Positions 1 through 6,114 of a DNA stretch of 11,430 bases are shown here, in pieces. Position 1 is the stretch's first letter; every line of letters begins with the position of its first letter. The position numbers were made by a program, and so were the translations under genes. Origin of the DNA: Sulfurovum sp. (GTDB taxonomy: Bacteria > Campylobacterota > Campylobacteria > Campylobacterales > Sulfurovaceae); NCBI GenBank assembly GCA_027038155.1, contig JALVXW010000151.1, positions 1 through 11,430 on the forward strand, read 5' to 3'. The notes below the pieces were generated by a model. It worked only from the letters and a program-made list of their open reading frames with translations, had not been told where the DNA came from and searched no databases.

Positions 1-452
1 GTGCTGCACCTAAATTTGAGAGAGCTTATGTAAATGCTCCTCCAATGATTCCTCACTCAGTTGAAGGGCTTCTTCCTATTACAAAAGACAATAACCAGTG
101 TCTAGGTTGTCACATGCCAGATGTTGCTAAGGGTGTAGGGGCAACTCCAATTCCTCCATCTCACTTTACCGACTATAGACCAACAACTGTTCTAAAAGAT
201 GGTGAGTTAGTTAAAGAGGGTAAAAAAGTTGGTATTCAAAAAGGTGATATGGGTAACGTAGGTGATATTAAACTAGCAAAAGCTAAAAAACTAAATCACC
301 TCTACCAAGGTAGATTTAACTGTTCTCAGTGTCATGCGCCACAAGCAAATGTTGAAACAGCTGTAGGAAATACATTTAAACCAGATGGACTAACAGGCAA
401 GTTTAAAGCACATTCAAACCTTATCAACATGATGGATGACGGTGTACAATAG
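1..452 (+). CDS. napB: NapB, periplasmic nitrate reductase dihaem cytochrome c subunit (3' part)
   Basis: The gene is cut by the window edge; the reading frame is open from base 3 and ends at TAG 450-452, giving about 149 C-terminal residues. NapB is the small periplasmic subunit that passes electrons to the catalytic subunit NapA. Two c-type haem attachment motifs are visible, CLGCH (99-113) and CSQCH (321-335). Conserved histidines lie in PHS just before the first motif and in PPSHF between them; they are likely haem axial ligands, as in known NapB proteins with bis-His haems. The spacing and the PPSHF-TDYRP stretch fit the family. The signal peptide must lie upstream, outside the window. 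The stop codon overlaps the GTG start of napF by one base, so the two are probably translationally coupled. A methionine at 45 is internal and not the start. Confidence 0.95.
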   Translation, partial: AAPKFERAYVNAPPMIPHSVEGLLPITKDNNQCLGCHMPDVAKGVGATPIPPSHFTDYRPTTVLKDGELVKEGKKVGIQKGDMGNVGDIKLAKAKKLNHLYQGRFNCSQCHAPQANVETAVGNTFKPDGLTGKFKAHSNLINMMDDGVQ

Positions 453-982
453 TGACGGACAGAAGAGATTTTTTTAGGTCTTTTACCAAATCACTGCGTC
501 AAACCAAAGAGGAATCTCCTCTTTTGGTACGACCACCTTATGGAAAAAGTGAATCTTTTTTTCAGAGCGAGTGTCCAAGCTGTAAGGGTAAGGCTTGTGT
601 AACTTCCTGTGATGAAAAGATCATTTTTATAGCTGATGACGGTACGCCTGCTCTTAGCTTTAAGCAAAATGGATGTACTTTTTGTGATGAATGTGCTAAA
701 GTATGTGAAGTAGGTGTACTCTCTTTAGAGAATGAAGATACATCTACCTGGATCAATGCCATCTTTCGTATTTCTACGCAAGCTTGTGTGGCACATGATG
801 GTGTTATCTGTTATGCCTGTAAAGAGCCGTGTATTGATGATGCCATTTTGTTTAATGGGATGTTCAATCCTGTGATAGATAATGAAAAGTGTACTGCATG
901 CGGATTTTGTATCTCACGTTGTCCTACACAGGCGATCAATTATGAAGTACTTGAATTAAAGAACGAGGAAGAGAAAGTATGA
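452..982 (+). CDS. napF: NapF, ferredoxin-type protein of the nitrate reductase operon
   Basis: This 176-residue iron-sulfur protein starts at a GTG that overlaps the napB stop by one base. Sixteen cysteines form four [4Fe-4S]-type groups: C41/C44/C49/C53, C75/C78/C81/C85, C112/C120/C123/C127 and C147/C150/C153/C157. The last has the classical CxxCxxCxxxCP pattern. The N-terminal RRDFFRS stretch, the following RPPYGKSESFF region and the FKQNGCTFCDECAKVC region match the NapF layout known from E. coli. There is no signal peptide or membrane segment, consistent with the cytoplasmic location known for NapF, where it is thought to aid NapA maturation or iron-sulfur loading. No strong ribosome site precedes the GTG, so translation probably depends on termination of napB. 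The TGA stop overlaps the next ATG in an ATGA arrangement. Confidence 0.93.
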   Translation: MTDRRDFFRSFTKSLRQTKEESPLLVRPPYGKSESFFQSECPSCKGKACVTSCDEKIIFIADDGTPALSFKQNGCTFCDECAKVCEVGVLSLENEDTSTWINAIFRISTQACVAHDGVICYACKEPCIDDAILFNGMFNPVIDNEKCTACGFCISRCPTQAINYEVLELKNEEEKV

Positions 983-1317
983 ATTTAGAAGCAAAATATC
1001 CAAAACTGTTTGAAAAACTTGAAGATAAAGAGGTAGAGTTAAGACATCTGCTAAATGTAGATGAGAACTATGAAGACTTTGACTCAGAAGAGTATGAGTT
1101 TGATTTTGAGGAGTATAATTATGTTATTTACATAGCTGAGCCGGTTCAGCAGGCATTAGGTGAAGCAAAGATGGAAGAGTTTATAGTTAAACTACATGAT
1201 AAAGATGTATTTGAACACTTCTTGGTATCAGAGAGAGATCTATATGGTGTCAAATCTTCTCTTGGCGGTGAAGAGATTACTTCTCTAGTGCTTGATTTGG
1301 TTGAAGAGATAGTCTAA
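979..1317 (+). CDS. Uncharacterised acidic small protein inside the nap operon
   Basis: This 112-residue protein is not one I recognise by name. It starts at an ATG overlapping the napF stop (ATGA), with GAGGA at 965-969 as ribosome site, and its stop overlaps the napL start (TAATG). It is therefore embedded in the operon and very likely real. It has no signal peptide, membrane span or cysteine, so it is probably cytoplasmic and cannot bind an Fe-S cluster through Cys. Residues 27-46 are strikingly acidic and aromatic, with repeated Asp/Glu and Tyr/Phe (for example YEDFDSEEYEFDFEEY). The rest looks helical, including a GEAKMEEFIVKLHD stretch. Because its neighbours NapF and NapD are cytoplasmic maturation factors for NapA, a role in NapA maturation or NapF interaction is a reasonable guess, but nothing in the sequence proves it. 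Confidence 0.85.
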   Translation: MNLEAKYPKLFEKLEDKEVELRHLLNVDENYEDFDSEEYEFDFEEYNYVIYIAEPVQQALGEAKMEEFIVKLHDKDVFEHFLVSERDLYGVKSSLGGEEITSLVLDLVEEIV

Positions 1318-2270
1318 TGAAAAAGGTTATTTTATATCTCCTATTGAGCCTATCTCTCTTTGCAACATCAGAGTTTACTCCTGTAGATAGTATAGAGATA
1401 AACGGTACAGCCAAAGATATGGTCTTGGATGGCAATAACTTGGTAATTGCTACAGACATGGGGCATATTGAAGTGTATGATATTGTAAAAAAAGAGAAGA
1501 TTAAAGAGATTAATATTCCCGATGTAAAAGATTTTATGGGTGATGTTATGCCAGCCCGCGTTATGAGTACAGATACTGTAAATGGCAAATATCTTCTTTT
1601 AAGTGATAGTGGAAAAGGTGGATACTCAAATCTCTATATTTATGATGACAATTTAACTCAACTACTCTCTGCTAAAGATAAAAAAGCTATTATAAAAGCT
1701 CGTTTTATAGACGAGAATCATATAATATTTGGTTACTTGAGTAATGAAGTAAGTCTATTTGATATAGCAACAAAAAAAGAGATATTTAGAGTGCAGTTGA
1801 GTGAATCTAAGTTCTCTGACTTTATGTTAAATGAAGATAAAACTCAAGCAGTTTTTGCTTGTGAAAGTGGTGTCTTGAGTGTAGTAGATGTAAAAACAGG
1901 TAAGCTTATAAAAGAGTTAAAAGGGCAGAATCTAGATAATGTCTATAAGGTAGATTTCAAGAGTGGTATAGTCTCTGGTGCAGGTCAAGATCAAAGAGCA
2001 TCTATATATGATGTATCTACAGCAAAAGGTGGCTACATTAAGGGAGATTTTCTTATCTATGCAACAGCATTAAGCCCCAGTGCATCTAAAGTAGCATTTG
2101 CAATGGATGAAAAGAACAATATCTCTATATATAATACTTCAACCAAATCAAAAATAGCGTTACTTAAAGGGCAAAAGAGTACACTTAATGTCATAATCTT
2201 CCAAGATGAAAATAGACTTTTTTCAGCAAGTGATGACAATACAATTATGGTGTGGAATTTAAAAAAATAG
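1317..2270 (+). CDS. napL: NapL, beta-propeller (WD40-like) periplasmic protein
   Basis: This 317-residue protein begins with a lysine pair and a hydrophobic stretch (MKKVILYLLLSLSLFA), a clear Sec-type signal peptide, so it is exported. The mature part is built of repeated beta-strand blades with WD40-like sequence, such as NLVIATDMGHIEVYDI near residue 45, FGYLSNEVSLFDI near 140, SVVDVKTGKLIKEL near 190 and the C-terminal SASDDNTIMVWNLKK. Position between napF and napD matches napL in the napAGHBFLD order of Campylobacterota such as Wolinella. NapL has no firmly established biochemical role; a scaffolding or assembly function for the periplasmic nitrate reductase is commonly assumed. The start overlaps the previous stop by one base. 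The TAG stop at 2268-2270 is part of the ribosome site for napD. Confidence 0.88.
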   Translation: MKKVILYLLLSLSLFATSEFTPVDSIEINGTAKDMVLDGNNLVIATDMGHIEVYDIVKKEKIKEINIPDVKDFMGDVMPARVMSTDTVNGKYLLLSDSGKGGYSNLYIYDDNLTQLLSAKDKKAIIKARFIDENHIIFGYLSNEVSLFDIATKKEIFRVQLSESKFSDFMLNEDKTQAVFACESGVLSVVDVKTGKLIKELKGQNLDNVYKVDFKSGIVSGAGQDQRASIYDVSTAKGGYIKGDFLIYATALSPSASKVAFAMDEKNNISIYNTSTKSKIALLKGQKSTLNVIIFQDENRLFSASDDNTIMVWNLKK

Positions 2271-2274
2271 GAGA
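2268..2274 (+). promoter_or_regulatory. Ribosome binding site that sets the napD start
   Basis: AGGAG at 2269-2273 lies 5 bases before ATG 2279 and includes the last two bases of the napL stop codon. It favours the 2279 start over the in-frame ATG at 2252, which lies inside napL and has no such site. Confidence 0.75.
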
Positions 2275-2278
2275 AGAT

Positions 2279-2644
2279 ATGAATATATCAAGCATAGTAG
2301 TACAAGCACTACCAAAGCATGTAGATGATTTGGTAAGTTATTTTAAAGAAGAAGATTTTACAGACTATCATCTGCATGATAAAGAAAAGGGTAAAATTAT
2401 TGTTACTATAGAAGGAAAAGATGTAGAAGAAGAGATTAAAAAACTCGTTAAGATTCAACAACTTCCGCATGTAATAACAGCAGATATGATGATGACCTAT
2501 CAAGAGGATCAACTTGATGAAGAGATTAAAAAACTTGAGGCAGAAGACCCAGTTCCAGCAGTGCTCAATGAGACAGATATTGATGTGAGGAATGTAGTCT
2601 ACAATGGAGATTTAAAACATAAAGATTTTCATGGAGGACACTAA
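2279..2644 (+). CDS. napD: NapD, chaperone for NapA maturation
   Basis: This 121-residue cytoplasmic protein opens with MNISSIVVQALPKHVDDL, the beta-strand and helix start typical of NapD. It continues with the compact ferredoxin-like fold pattern expected of the family (KIIVTIEGKDVEEEIKKLVKIQQLPHVITADMMM). NapD binds the twin-arginine signal peptide of NapA and holds back export until the molybdenum cofactor is inserted. The chosen start removes nine residues that would overlap napL. The protein is longer than E. coli NapD (about 87 residues): roughly 40 extra C-terminal residues, starting near DEEIKKLEAEDPVP and ending HKDFHGGH, form an acidic, probably flexible tail with a His-containing end. 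The next gene starts 3 bases after the stop. Confidence 0.88.
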   Translation: MNISSIVVQALPKHVDDLVSYFKEEDFTDYHLHDKEKGKIIVTIEGKDVEEEIKKLVKIQQLPHVITADMMMTYQEDQLDEEIKKLEAEDPVPAVLNETDIDVRNVVYNGDLKHKDFHGGH

Positions 2645-2647
2645 AAT

Positions 2648-2962
2648 ATGGTAGTCATAGAATCAGTCATTAAAACAAGTCCACTGGGAAGATGGTTTAT
2701 AGAACTTACAGATACCCAAAAGCCTGAGGAGGAACCTGTTTTTTGTATGGATGTGTATGAATATGCAGATAAAATAGAGGAGATGGGAAAAGAGTATGGT
2801 GCAGATGTAGAGGTGATGTGGTCAAGTGATGATGGTGTTACTCCAGAGCAGATCAATGAAGTGCGTATGCAGATGAATGCCTATGAAGCCGAGCAGGAGG
2901 CTAAAAGAAATAGTGAAGCAACTATGCCAGATGGCACACCAAACTTCGAGGCACAAGTATAA
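2648..2962 (+). CDS. Uncharacterised 104-residue protein downstream of napD
   Basis: I do not recognise this protein by family name. It starts 3 bases after the napD stop, with a good ribosome site (GGAGGA, 2633-2638) inside the end of napD, so it belongs to the nap transcription unit. It has no signal peptide or membrane span. The first half looks folded (VVIESVIKTSPLGRWFIELTD, then EEPVFCMDVYEYADKIEEMGKEYGADVEVMWSSDDG) and reads as alternating strands and helices. The second half, from about residue 65, looks like a charged helix followed by a loose tail (NSEATMPDGTPNFEAQV). A single cysteine at residue 33 precludes a self-contained Fe-S cluster. The context suggests a cytoplasmic accessory of nitrate respiration, but this is inference from position only. 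Confidence 0.82.
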   Translation: MVVIESVIKTSPLGRWFIELTDTQKPEEEPVFCMDVYEYADKIEEMGKEYGADVEVMWSSDDGVTPEQINEVRMQMNAYEAEQEAKRNSEATMPDGTPNFEAQV

Positions 2963-2963
2963 T

Positions 2964-3197
2964 ATGCCTCAGTTTTTAAAAGAGATCTATGGTGTAGGCA
3001 TTCTCTTTTTTTACTATGTAAAATACTTCATCATTATAGGCTGGCCAATTCTTCTTTATGGACTTGACTACAAACCCAATATTATCATGGATATTCTATG
3101 GGTGTATTGTTTGGCTCTGATAACCAAAGATATTATCTTTAAGTTTGTGCTTAAAAAGAGTTATTGTGATAGTGCTTCTTGTTCTTCCAAAAAATAA
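2964..3197 (+). CDS. Small two-span membrane protein, end of nap operon
   Basis: This 77-residue protein begins one base after the previous stop; the frame is open further upstream, but ATG 2964 is the start that fits operon spacing. It has two hydrophobic segments, roughly residues 11-33 (VGILFFYYVKYFIIIGWPILL) and 40-62 (around IIMDILWVYCLALITKDIIF), joined by a short loop (YGLDYKPN). The C-terminal tail is basic then Cys/Ser-rich (FVLKKSYCDSASCSSKK). The two tail cysteines, C68 and C73, are spaced CxxxxC and could bind a metal or form a disulfide. No family is recognised. As the last gene of the cluster it may be a membrane accessory of the nap system, but an unrelated role is possible. 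GAGG at 2948-2951 is a weak, distant ribosome site, so coupling to the upstream gene is likely. Confidence 0.78.
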   Translation: MPQFLKEIYGVGILFFYYVKYFIIIGWPILLYGLDYKPNIIMDILWVYCLALITKDIIFKFVLKKSYCDSASCSSKK

Positions 3198-3276
3198 AAA
3201 TATATCAATTTAACAAATTTTAACTTTTTTAATTACTAAGAATCTATTTTACTTTAAATATATAATCTATCTTTGC

Positions 3277-3282
3277 TATAAT
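3277..3282 (+). promoter_or_regulatory. Promoter -10 for the aldehyde dehydrogenase gene
   Basis: TTTGCTATAAT (3272-3282) is a near-perfect Campylobacterota sigma-70 extended -10 element with an AT-rich upstream region and no clear -35. Transcription would start near 3289, leaving a leader of about 20 bases. The ribosome site AAGGA at 3298-3302 lies 6 bases before ATG 3309. The gap 3198-3308 holds nothing else that I can support, and no clear terminator for the nap operon is visible. Confidence 0.75.
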
Positions 3283-3308
3283 CAAACAATTTTACACAAG
3301 GACCATGT

Positions 3309-4739
3309 ATGTCAACTATCGCTCAAGCTAAAATCTTTTTTGGATCTATTGAAGAGAATAAAACGCAACAACAAGAACGTAAAAGTCCTTTTGATGACAG
3401 TATGGTGAGTTTAGCACCTGTGTGTGATACACAAGATACTATAAAAGCATTAGAAATAGCAAAAAATGCAACAAAAACAGCAGCTAACTCTTCACTTTCT
3501 CAGCGTATATTATGGTTAGAAGATGTGGCAGGAAAATTGGATGCCCAAAAAGAAGCGTTTGCTCTTATGTTGGCAAAAGAGGTAGCAAAACCTATCGCTT
3601 TTTCTCGTATAGAGGTGGAGCGTTGTGTGGAGACCATAAAGATTACAGCCATGGAGCTTGCCAATTTGCATGGACAGACCATACCTACAGATATTATGCC
3701 AAGTGGTAAAAAGACATTGGCGTACTTTAGGCGTGAGCCTGTGGGAGTGGTAGCGTGTATTACACCGTTTAACTTTCCTCTTAATCTTGTAGCACATAAA
3801 ATTGCTCCGGCTTTGGGTGCAGGAAATGCAGTAGTACTTAAACCAACCCCTGAAGCACCGATGGTAGCATATATGTTTGCCAAGCTCTTTGTAGAGTCTG
3901 AGTATGCAGTAAAAGATGCACTTTCTGTGGTATATGGAGATGCAGAAGTAGGCTCTACTCTGGTAAAAAGTGATATTCCTAGAGTCATCTCGTTTACAGG
4001 GTCTGTACCTGTAGGAAATATTATTACTAAGCAAGCAGGCATCAAAAAAGTAAGCCTAGAGCTTGGAGGGAATGCTGCAACCTACATAGACAAGAGTGCC
4101 AATTTGCAAGTTGCAACAGCACGTTGTGCTTTTGGAGCATTTTATAACTCTGGGCAGGTCTGTATCTCACTTCAGCGTATCTATGTGCATGAAGAGATTT
4201 ATGATGAATTTGCAAAATGTATAGCCAAAGAGACACAAAAGCTTAAAGTGGGTTCGCCTTATGAGGAAGATACATTTATGGGACCGCTCATAGATGAGGA
4301 GTCAAGAAATAGAGCTAAAAACTGGGTAGAATCTGCACAAAAAGAGGGAGCCAAGGTCATTGCTGGTGGTGAAGAGATAGAGGGTATTTTCCCTCCTACA
4401 GTGATGGCAGATGTAACTGATGAGATGAAAATTATTTGTGAGGAGGTCTTTGCTCCTATTGTCTCTTTGGTAAAAGTACCTAGTTATGAAGTAGCCATAG
4501 AGAAGATGAATGACTCTCCTTATGGGTTGCAGTTTTCTATTTTTACGAATGATTTAAGTCTTACGCAAAAGTTTATAGAAGATGCTCAGTGTGGAGGGGT
4601 CGTCATTAATGATATACCAACATTACGTTTTGATATACAACCTTATGGTGGTACAAAACTTTCTGGTATAGGAAGAGAGGGTCCCAGGTGGGCATTAGAG
4701 GAGTTTACAGAAGTAAAATCAGTGGTTATTTGCCAATGA
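3309..4739 (+). CDS. NAD(P)-dependent aldehyde dehydrogenase
   Basis: This full-length 476-residue enzyme belongs to the ALDH superfamily, which oxidises aldehydes to acids with NAD(P)+. Key residues are all present: the oxyanion Asn155 in FNFPLN, cofactor-binding Lys178 in LKPTPE, general-base Glu251 in LELGGN, catalytic Cys285 in NSGQVC, and the EEVFAP motif near 378-383. It most resembles the lactaldehyde, semialdehyde and non-phosphorylating glyceraldehyde-phosphate branch (REPVGVVACITPFNFPLN), but the substrate cannot be read from sequence. A competing ATG at 3305 would give only eight codons and lies too close to the ribosome site. It has its own promoter, separate from nap. Its TGA overlaps the ATG of the DUF523 gene, so the two are likely co-translated. 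Confidence 0.93.
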   Translation: MSTIAQAKIFFGSIEENKTQQQERKSPFDDSMVSLAPVCDTQDTIKALEIAKNATKTAANSSLSQRILWLEDVAGKLDAQKEAFALMLAKEVAKPIAFSRIEVERCVETIKITAMELANLHGQTIPTDIMPSGKKTLAYFRREPVGVVACITPFNFPLNLVAHKIAPALGAGNAVVLKPTPEAPMVAYMFAKLFVESEYAVKDALSVVYGDAEVGSTLVKSDIPRVISFTGSVPVGNIITKQAGIKKVSLELGGNAATYIDKSANLQVATARCAFGAFYNSGQVCISLQRIYVHEEIYDEFAKCIAKETQKLKVGSPYEEDTFMGPLIDEESRNRAKNWVESAQKEGAKVIAGGEEIEGIFPPTVMADVTDEMKIICEEVFAPIVSLVKVPSYEVAIEKMNDSPYGLQFSIFTNDLSLTQKFIEDAQCGGVVINDIPTLRFDIQPYGGTKLSGIGREGPRWALEEFTEVKSVVICQ

Positions 4740-5179
4740 AAAGAGTTGCTATCTCTGCTTGTCTTTTGGGTAACAAGTGTCGCTACGATGCAAGTGACAA
4801 TAAAAATGAAGAGCTACTTCAGATGCTAAAAGAGGATACACTTATCGCTTTTTGTCCAGAAGATTTTGCTTTTGGTAGCCCTCGGCCTACTATGGATTTG
4901 GTGTGGACAAAAGAGGGTATAAGCGCTATATCTAACGAAACAAAAGAGGATGTGTCTAAACCAATAGTAGTATATGCCAATAATTTTTTTGATAAACATC
5001 AAGATATAGATTTGCTTATAGGAAAAGACAGAAGTCCAAGTTGTGGTGTCTGCTCCGCAAAGCTCTACAATGAACAAAAAGAGCTGCTCTCTACACGAGA
5101 GTCTGGACTTATGGTAAAAGAGGCCAAAAAAAGAGGTGTAGCGTGTGTAGATGCCGAAGAGTTTATTCGTATTTTTTAA
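4736..5179 (+). CDS. DUF523 family protein (TudS-like), probable Fe-S protein
   Basis: This 147-residue protein carries the DUF523 hallmarks: ISACLLGNKCRYDAS at the N-terminus, FCPEDFAFGSPRP near residue 40, and KDRSPSCG near 97-104. Cysteines 9, 40 and 103 correspond to the three conserved cysteines that hold an iron-sulfur cluster in TudS, a DUF523 member shown to remove sulfur from 2-thiouracil. A similar desulfidase activity is possible here, but many DUF523 proteins are untested. The start at 4736 is chosen because it places the conserved ISACLLG at the extreme N-terminus and overlaps the preceding TGA (ATGA). Extending upstream would add 16 residues translated from the dehydrogenase 3' end. 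The 3' end overlaps the convergent - strand gene by 17 bases. Confidence 0.88.
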   Translation: MKRVAISACLLGNKCRYDASDNKNEELLQMLKEDTLIAFCPEDFAFGSPRPTMDLVWTKEGISAISNETKEDVSKPIVVYANNFFDKHQDIDLLIGKDRSPSCGVCSAKLYNEQKELLSTRESGLMVKEAKKRGVACVDAEEFIRIF

Positions 5180-5366
5180 ACTGCTCTAACCACACTTTAT
5201 CCTCTTCACCAAGCTCTCCTACACGCTCTAAGAGTTTGGTTTTGGTGCTAATGAGGTCTTCTACCGAGAGATACTCTAAAAGAGCAGGATTGATGGTAGG
5301 TTCTTCCCTGCCATAGGCTATAAGTTTTTCAATATCGGCGAGTAATATTTCTTTTTCATTTTTCAT
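5163..5366 (-). CDS. Small hypothetical protein, helical
   Basis: This 67-residue protein has no signal peptide, membrane span or cysteine. It reads as two charged helices around a short PTINPALLEYL segment, ending in a pattern (TKTKLLERVGELGEEDKVWLEQFKKYE) that looks like a conserved small helical protein of Campylobacterota; I cannot name a family. It converges on and overlaps the last 17 bases of the DUF523 gene. No strong ribosome site precedes the ATG (only GGTAG on the minus strand), so the exact start is less sure, but no other ATG is available in frame. Regular amphipathic composition and lack of a competing ORF support it as real. Confidence 0.7.
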   Translation of the reverse strand: MKNEKEILLADIEKLIAYGREEPTINPALLEYLSVEDLISTKTKLLERVGELGEEDKVWLEQFKKYE

Positions 5367-5384
5367 ACGATATACTACCGAATA

Positions 5385-5412
5385 AATTAAAAATTAAAAA
5401 TTAAAAATTAAA
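5385..5412. repeat. Heptanucleotide tandem repeat, four copies of AATTAAA
   Basis: Four perfect tandem copies of AATTAAA lie between the divergent starts of the small - strand gene and bcp. They end 4 bases before the bcp ribosome site GAGGAG (5417-5422). TATACT at 5371-5376 is a possible bcp -10, which would put the repeat in the 5' UTR. Confidence 0.9.
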
Positions 5413-5427
5413 ATTTGAGGAGTTTAT

Positions 5428-5895
5428 ATGTTGCAAGTAGGTGATAGTGTGCCAGAGTTTTGTTTGCCAAACCAGGATGAAGAGGAGATATGTTTTAGAG
5501 ATATTAAAGGGCGTTGGATAGTACTCTATTTTTACCCTAAAGACAATACTCCTGGGTGTACCATGGAGGCATGTGACTTTACTGCAGCACTGCCTGATTT
5601 TGAAAATTTAGATGCGATTGTGTTAGGCGTAAGTCCAGACTCTCCTAAAAAACATAGAAATTTTATAGAGAAAAAAGAGCTTAAAATTACACTGCTTTCA
5701 GATGAAGAGAAAGAGCTTTGCAAAGCTTTTGGTGTCTGGCAGCTCAAAAAGAACTACGGACGTGAATATATGGGAGTGGTACGCTCTACATTTATCATAA
5801 GCCCTGAGGGCAAAATAGCCGCTATGTGGGACAAAGTACGTGTCAAAGGGCATGTAGATGAGGTAAAAGAGAAACTTAAAGCGTTACAGGCTTAA
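5428..5895 (+). CDS. bcp: Bcp/PrxQ-type thiol peroxidase
   Basis: This 155-residue peroxiredoxin reduces hydrogen peroxide and organic hydroperoxides in the cytoplasm. The diagnostic motif YPKDNTPGCTMEACDF is present, with peroxidatic Cys44 and a second Cys49 five residues later, as in the atypical 2-Cys BCP/PrxQ class. Thr41 and Pro42 of the active site and the conserved arginine region (VVRSTFII near residue 113) are in place. Two extra cysteines, C12 and C22, lie near the N-terminus. Length is normal for the family. The start is set by the strong ribosome site GAGGAG five bases upstream. The gene stands alone: the next gene has its own promoter 28 bases after the stop, and no clear terminator separates them. 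A heptamer repeat just upstream may affect its expression. Confidence 0.95.
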   Translation: MLQVGDSVPEFCLPNQDEEEICFRDIKGRWIVLYFYPKDNTPGCTMEACDFTAALPDFENLDAIVLGVSPDSPKKHRNFIEKKELKITLLSDEEKELCKAFGVWQLKKNYGREYMGVVRSTFIISPEGKIAAMWDKVRVKGHVDEVKEKLKALQA

Positions 5896-5922
5896 TTTAT
5901 AAAATCTTAAAAAACATTTGGG

Positions 5923-5928
5923 TATAAT
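5923..5928 (+). promoter_or_regulatory. Promoter -10 for rpsB-tsf
   Basis: TTTGGGTATAATCGCG (5917-5932) contains a perfect TATAAT and resembles strong Campylobacterota promoters of ribosomal genes. Transcription would start near 5935, giving a leader of about 180 bases before rpsB. Confidence 0.8.
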
Positions 5929-5934
5929 CGCGTT

Positions 5935-6114
5935 CCTTATTCTTATTTAGGGTAATGGAAAATACACATGTAGTTATTCCTTGCACGGTTGTGTGGCTTT
6001 ATTGTAAAGCAAACATTGAGGACTACAGCGGATTAAACCTAGTGATGAAGCTATGCTTTTAACTGAGTATTTAACGATTAAATATTCTATTAACGATATA
6101 CCAAGGAGAAACTT
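5935..6114 (+). promoter_or_regulatory. Structured rpsB mRNA leader, possible S2 autoregulatory site
   Basis: The leader can fold into a branched structure. An outer stem pairs TGTAGT (5969-5974) with ACTACA (6022-6027). It encloses a short hairpin GCAC/GTGT (5983-5994, one wobble) and a perfect hairpin GCTTTA-TTG-TAAAGC (5996-6010). A second hairpin of 9 bp, including one G-U pair, spans 6066-6086 with loop CGA and lies just upstream of the ribosome site AAGGAG (6103-6108). The octamer TTAACGAT occurs at 6071-6078 and again at 6090-6097, so alternative pairings near the ribosome site are possible. In E. coli, S2 represses its own rpsB-tsf mRNA through the leader; a similar role here is inference. 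Confidence 0.5.

Noticed and set aside
2877..2963. Upstream extension of the two-span membrane protein to ATG 2877
   Set aside because: It would overlap the preceding gene by 86 bases with a basic, low-quality N-terminus; ATG 2964 fits the one-base operon spacing.
3305..3331. Alternative ATG four bases before the aldehyde dehydrogenase start
   Set aside because: It leads to only eight codons before a stop and is only 2 bases from the ribosome site; ATG 3309 has proper spacing and the full enzyme frame.
3500..4045. Open frames on the - strand inside the aldehyde dehydrogenase gene
   Set aside because: They show no recognisable domain and lie wholly within a well-supported enzyme gene.
5896..6114. 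tRNA or known riboswitch in the rpsB leader
   Set aside because: No cloverleaf, CCA end or familiar riboswitch core could be recognised; it is treated as a possible ribosomal-protein leader.
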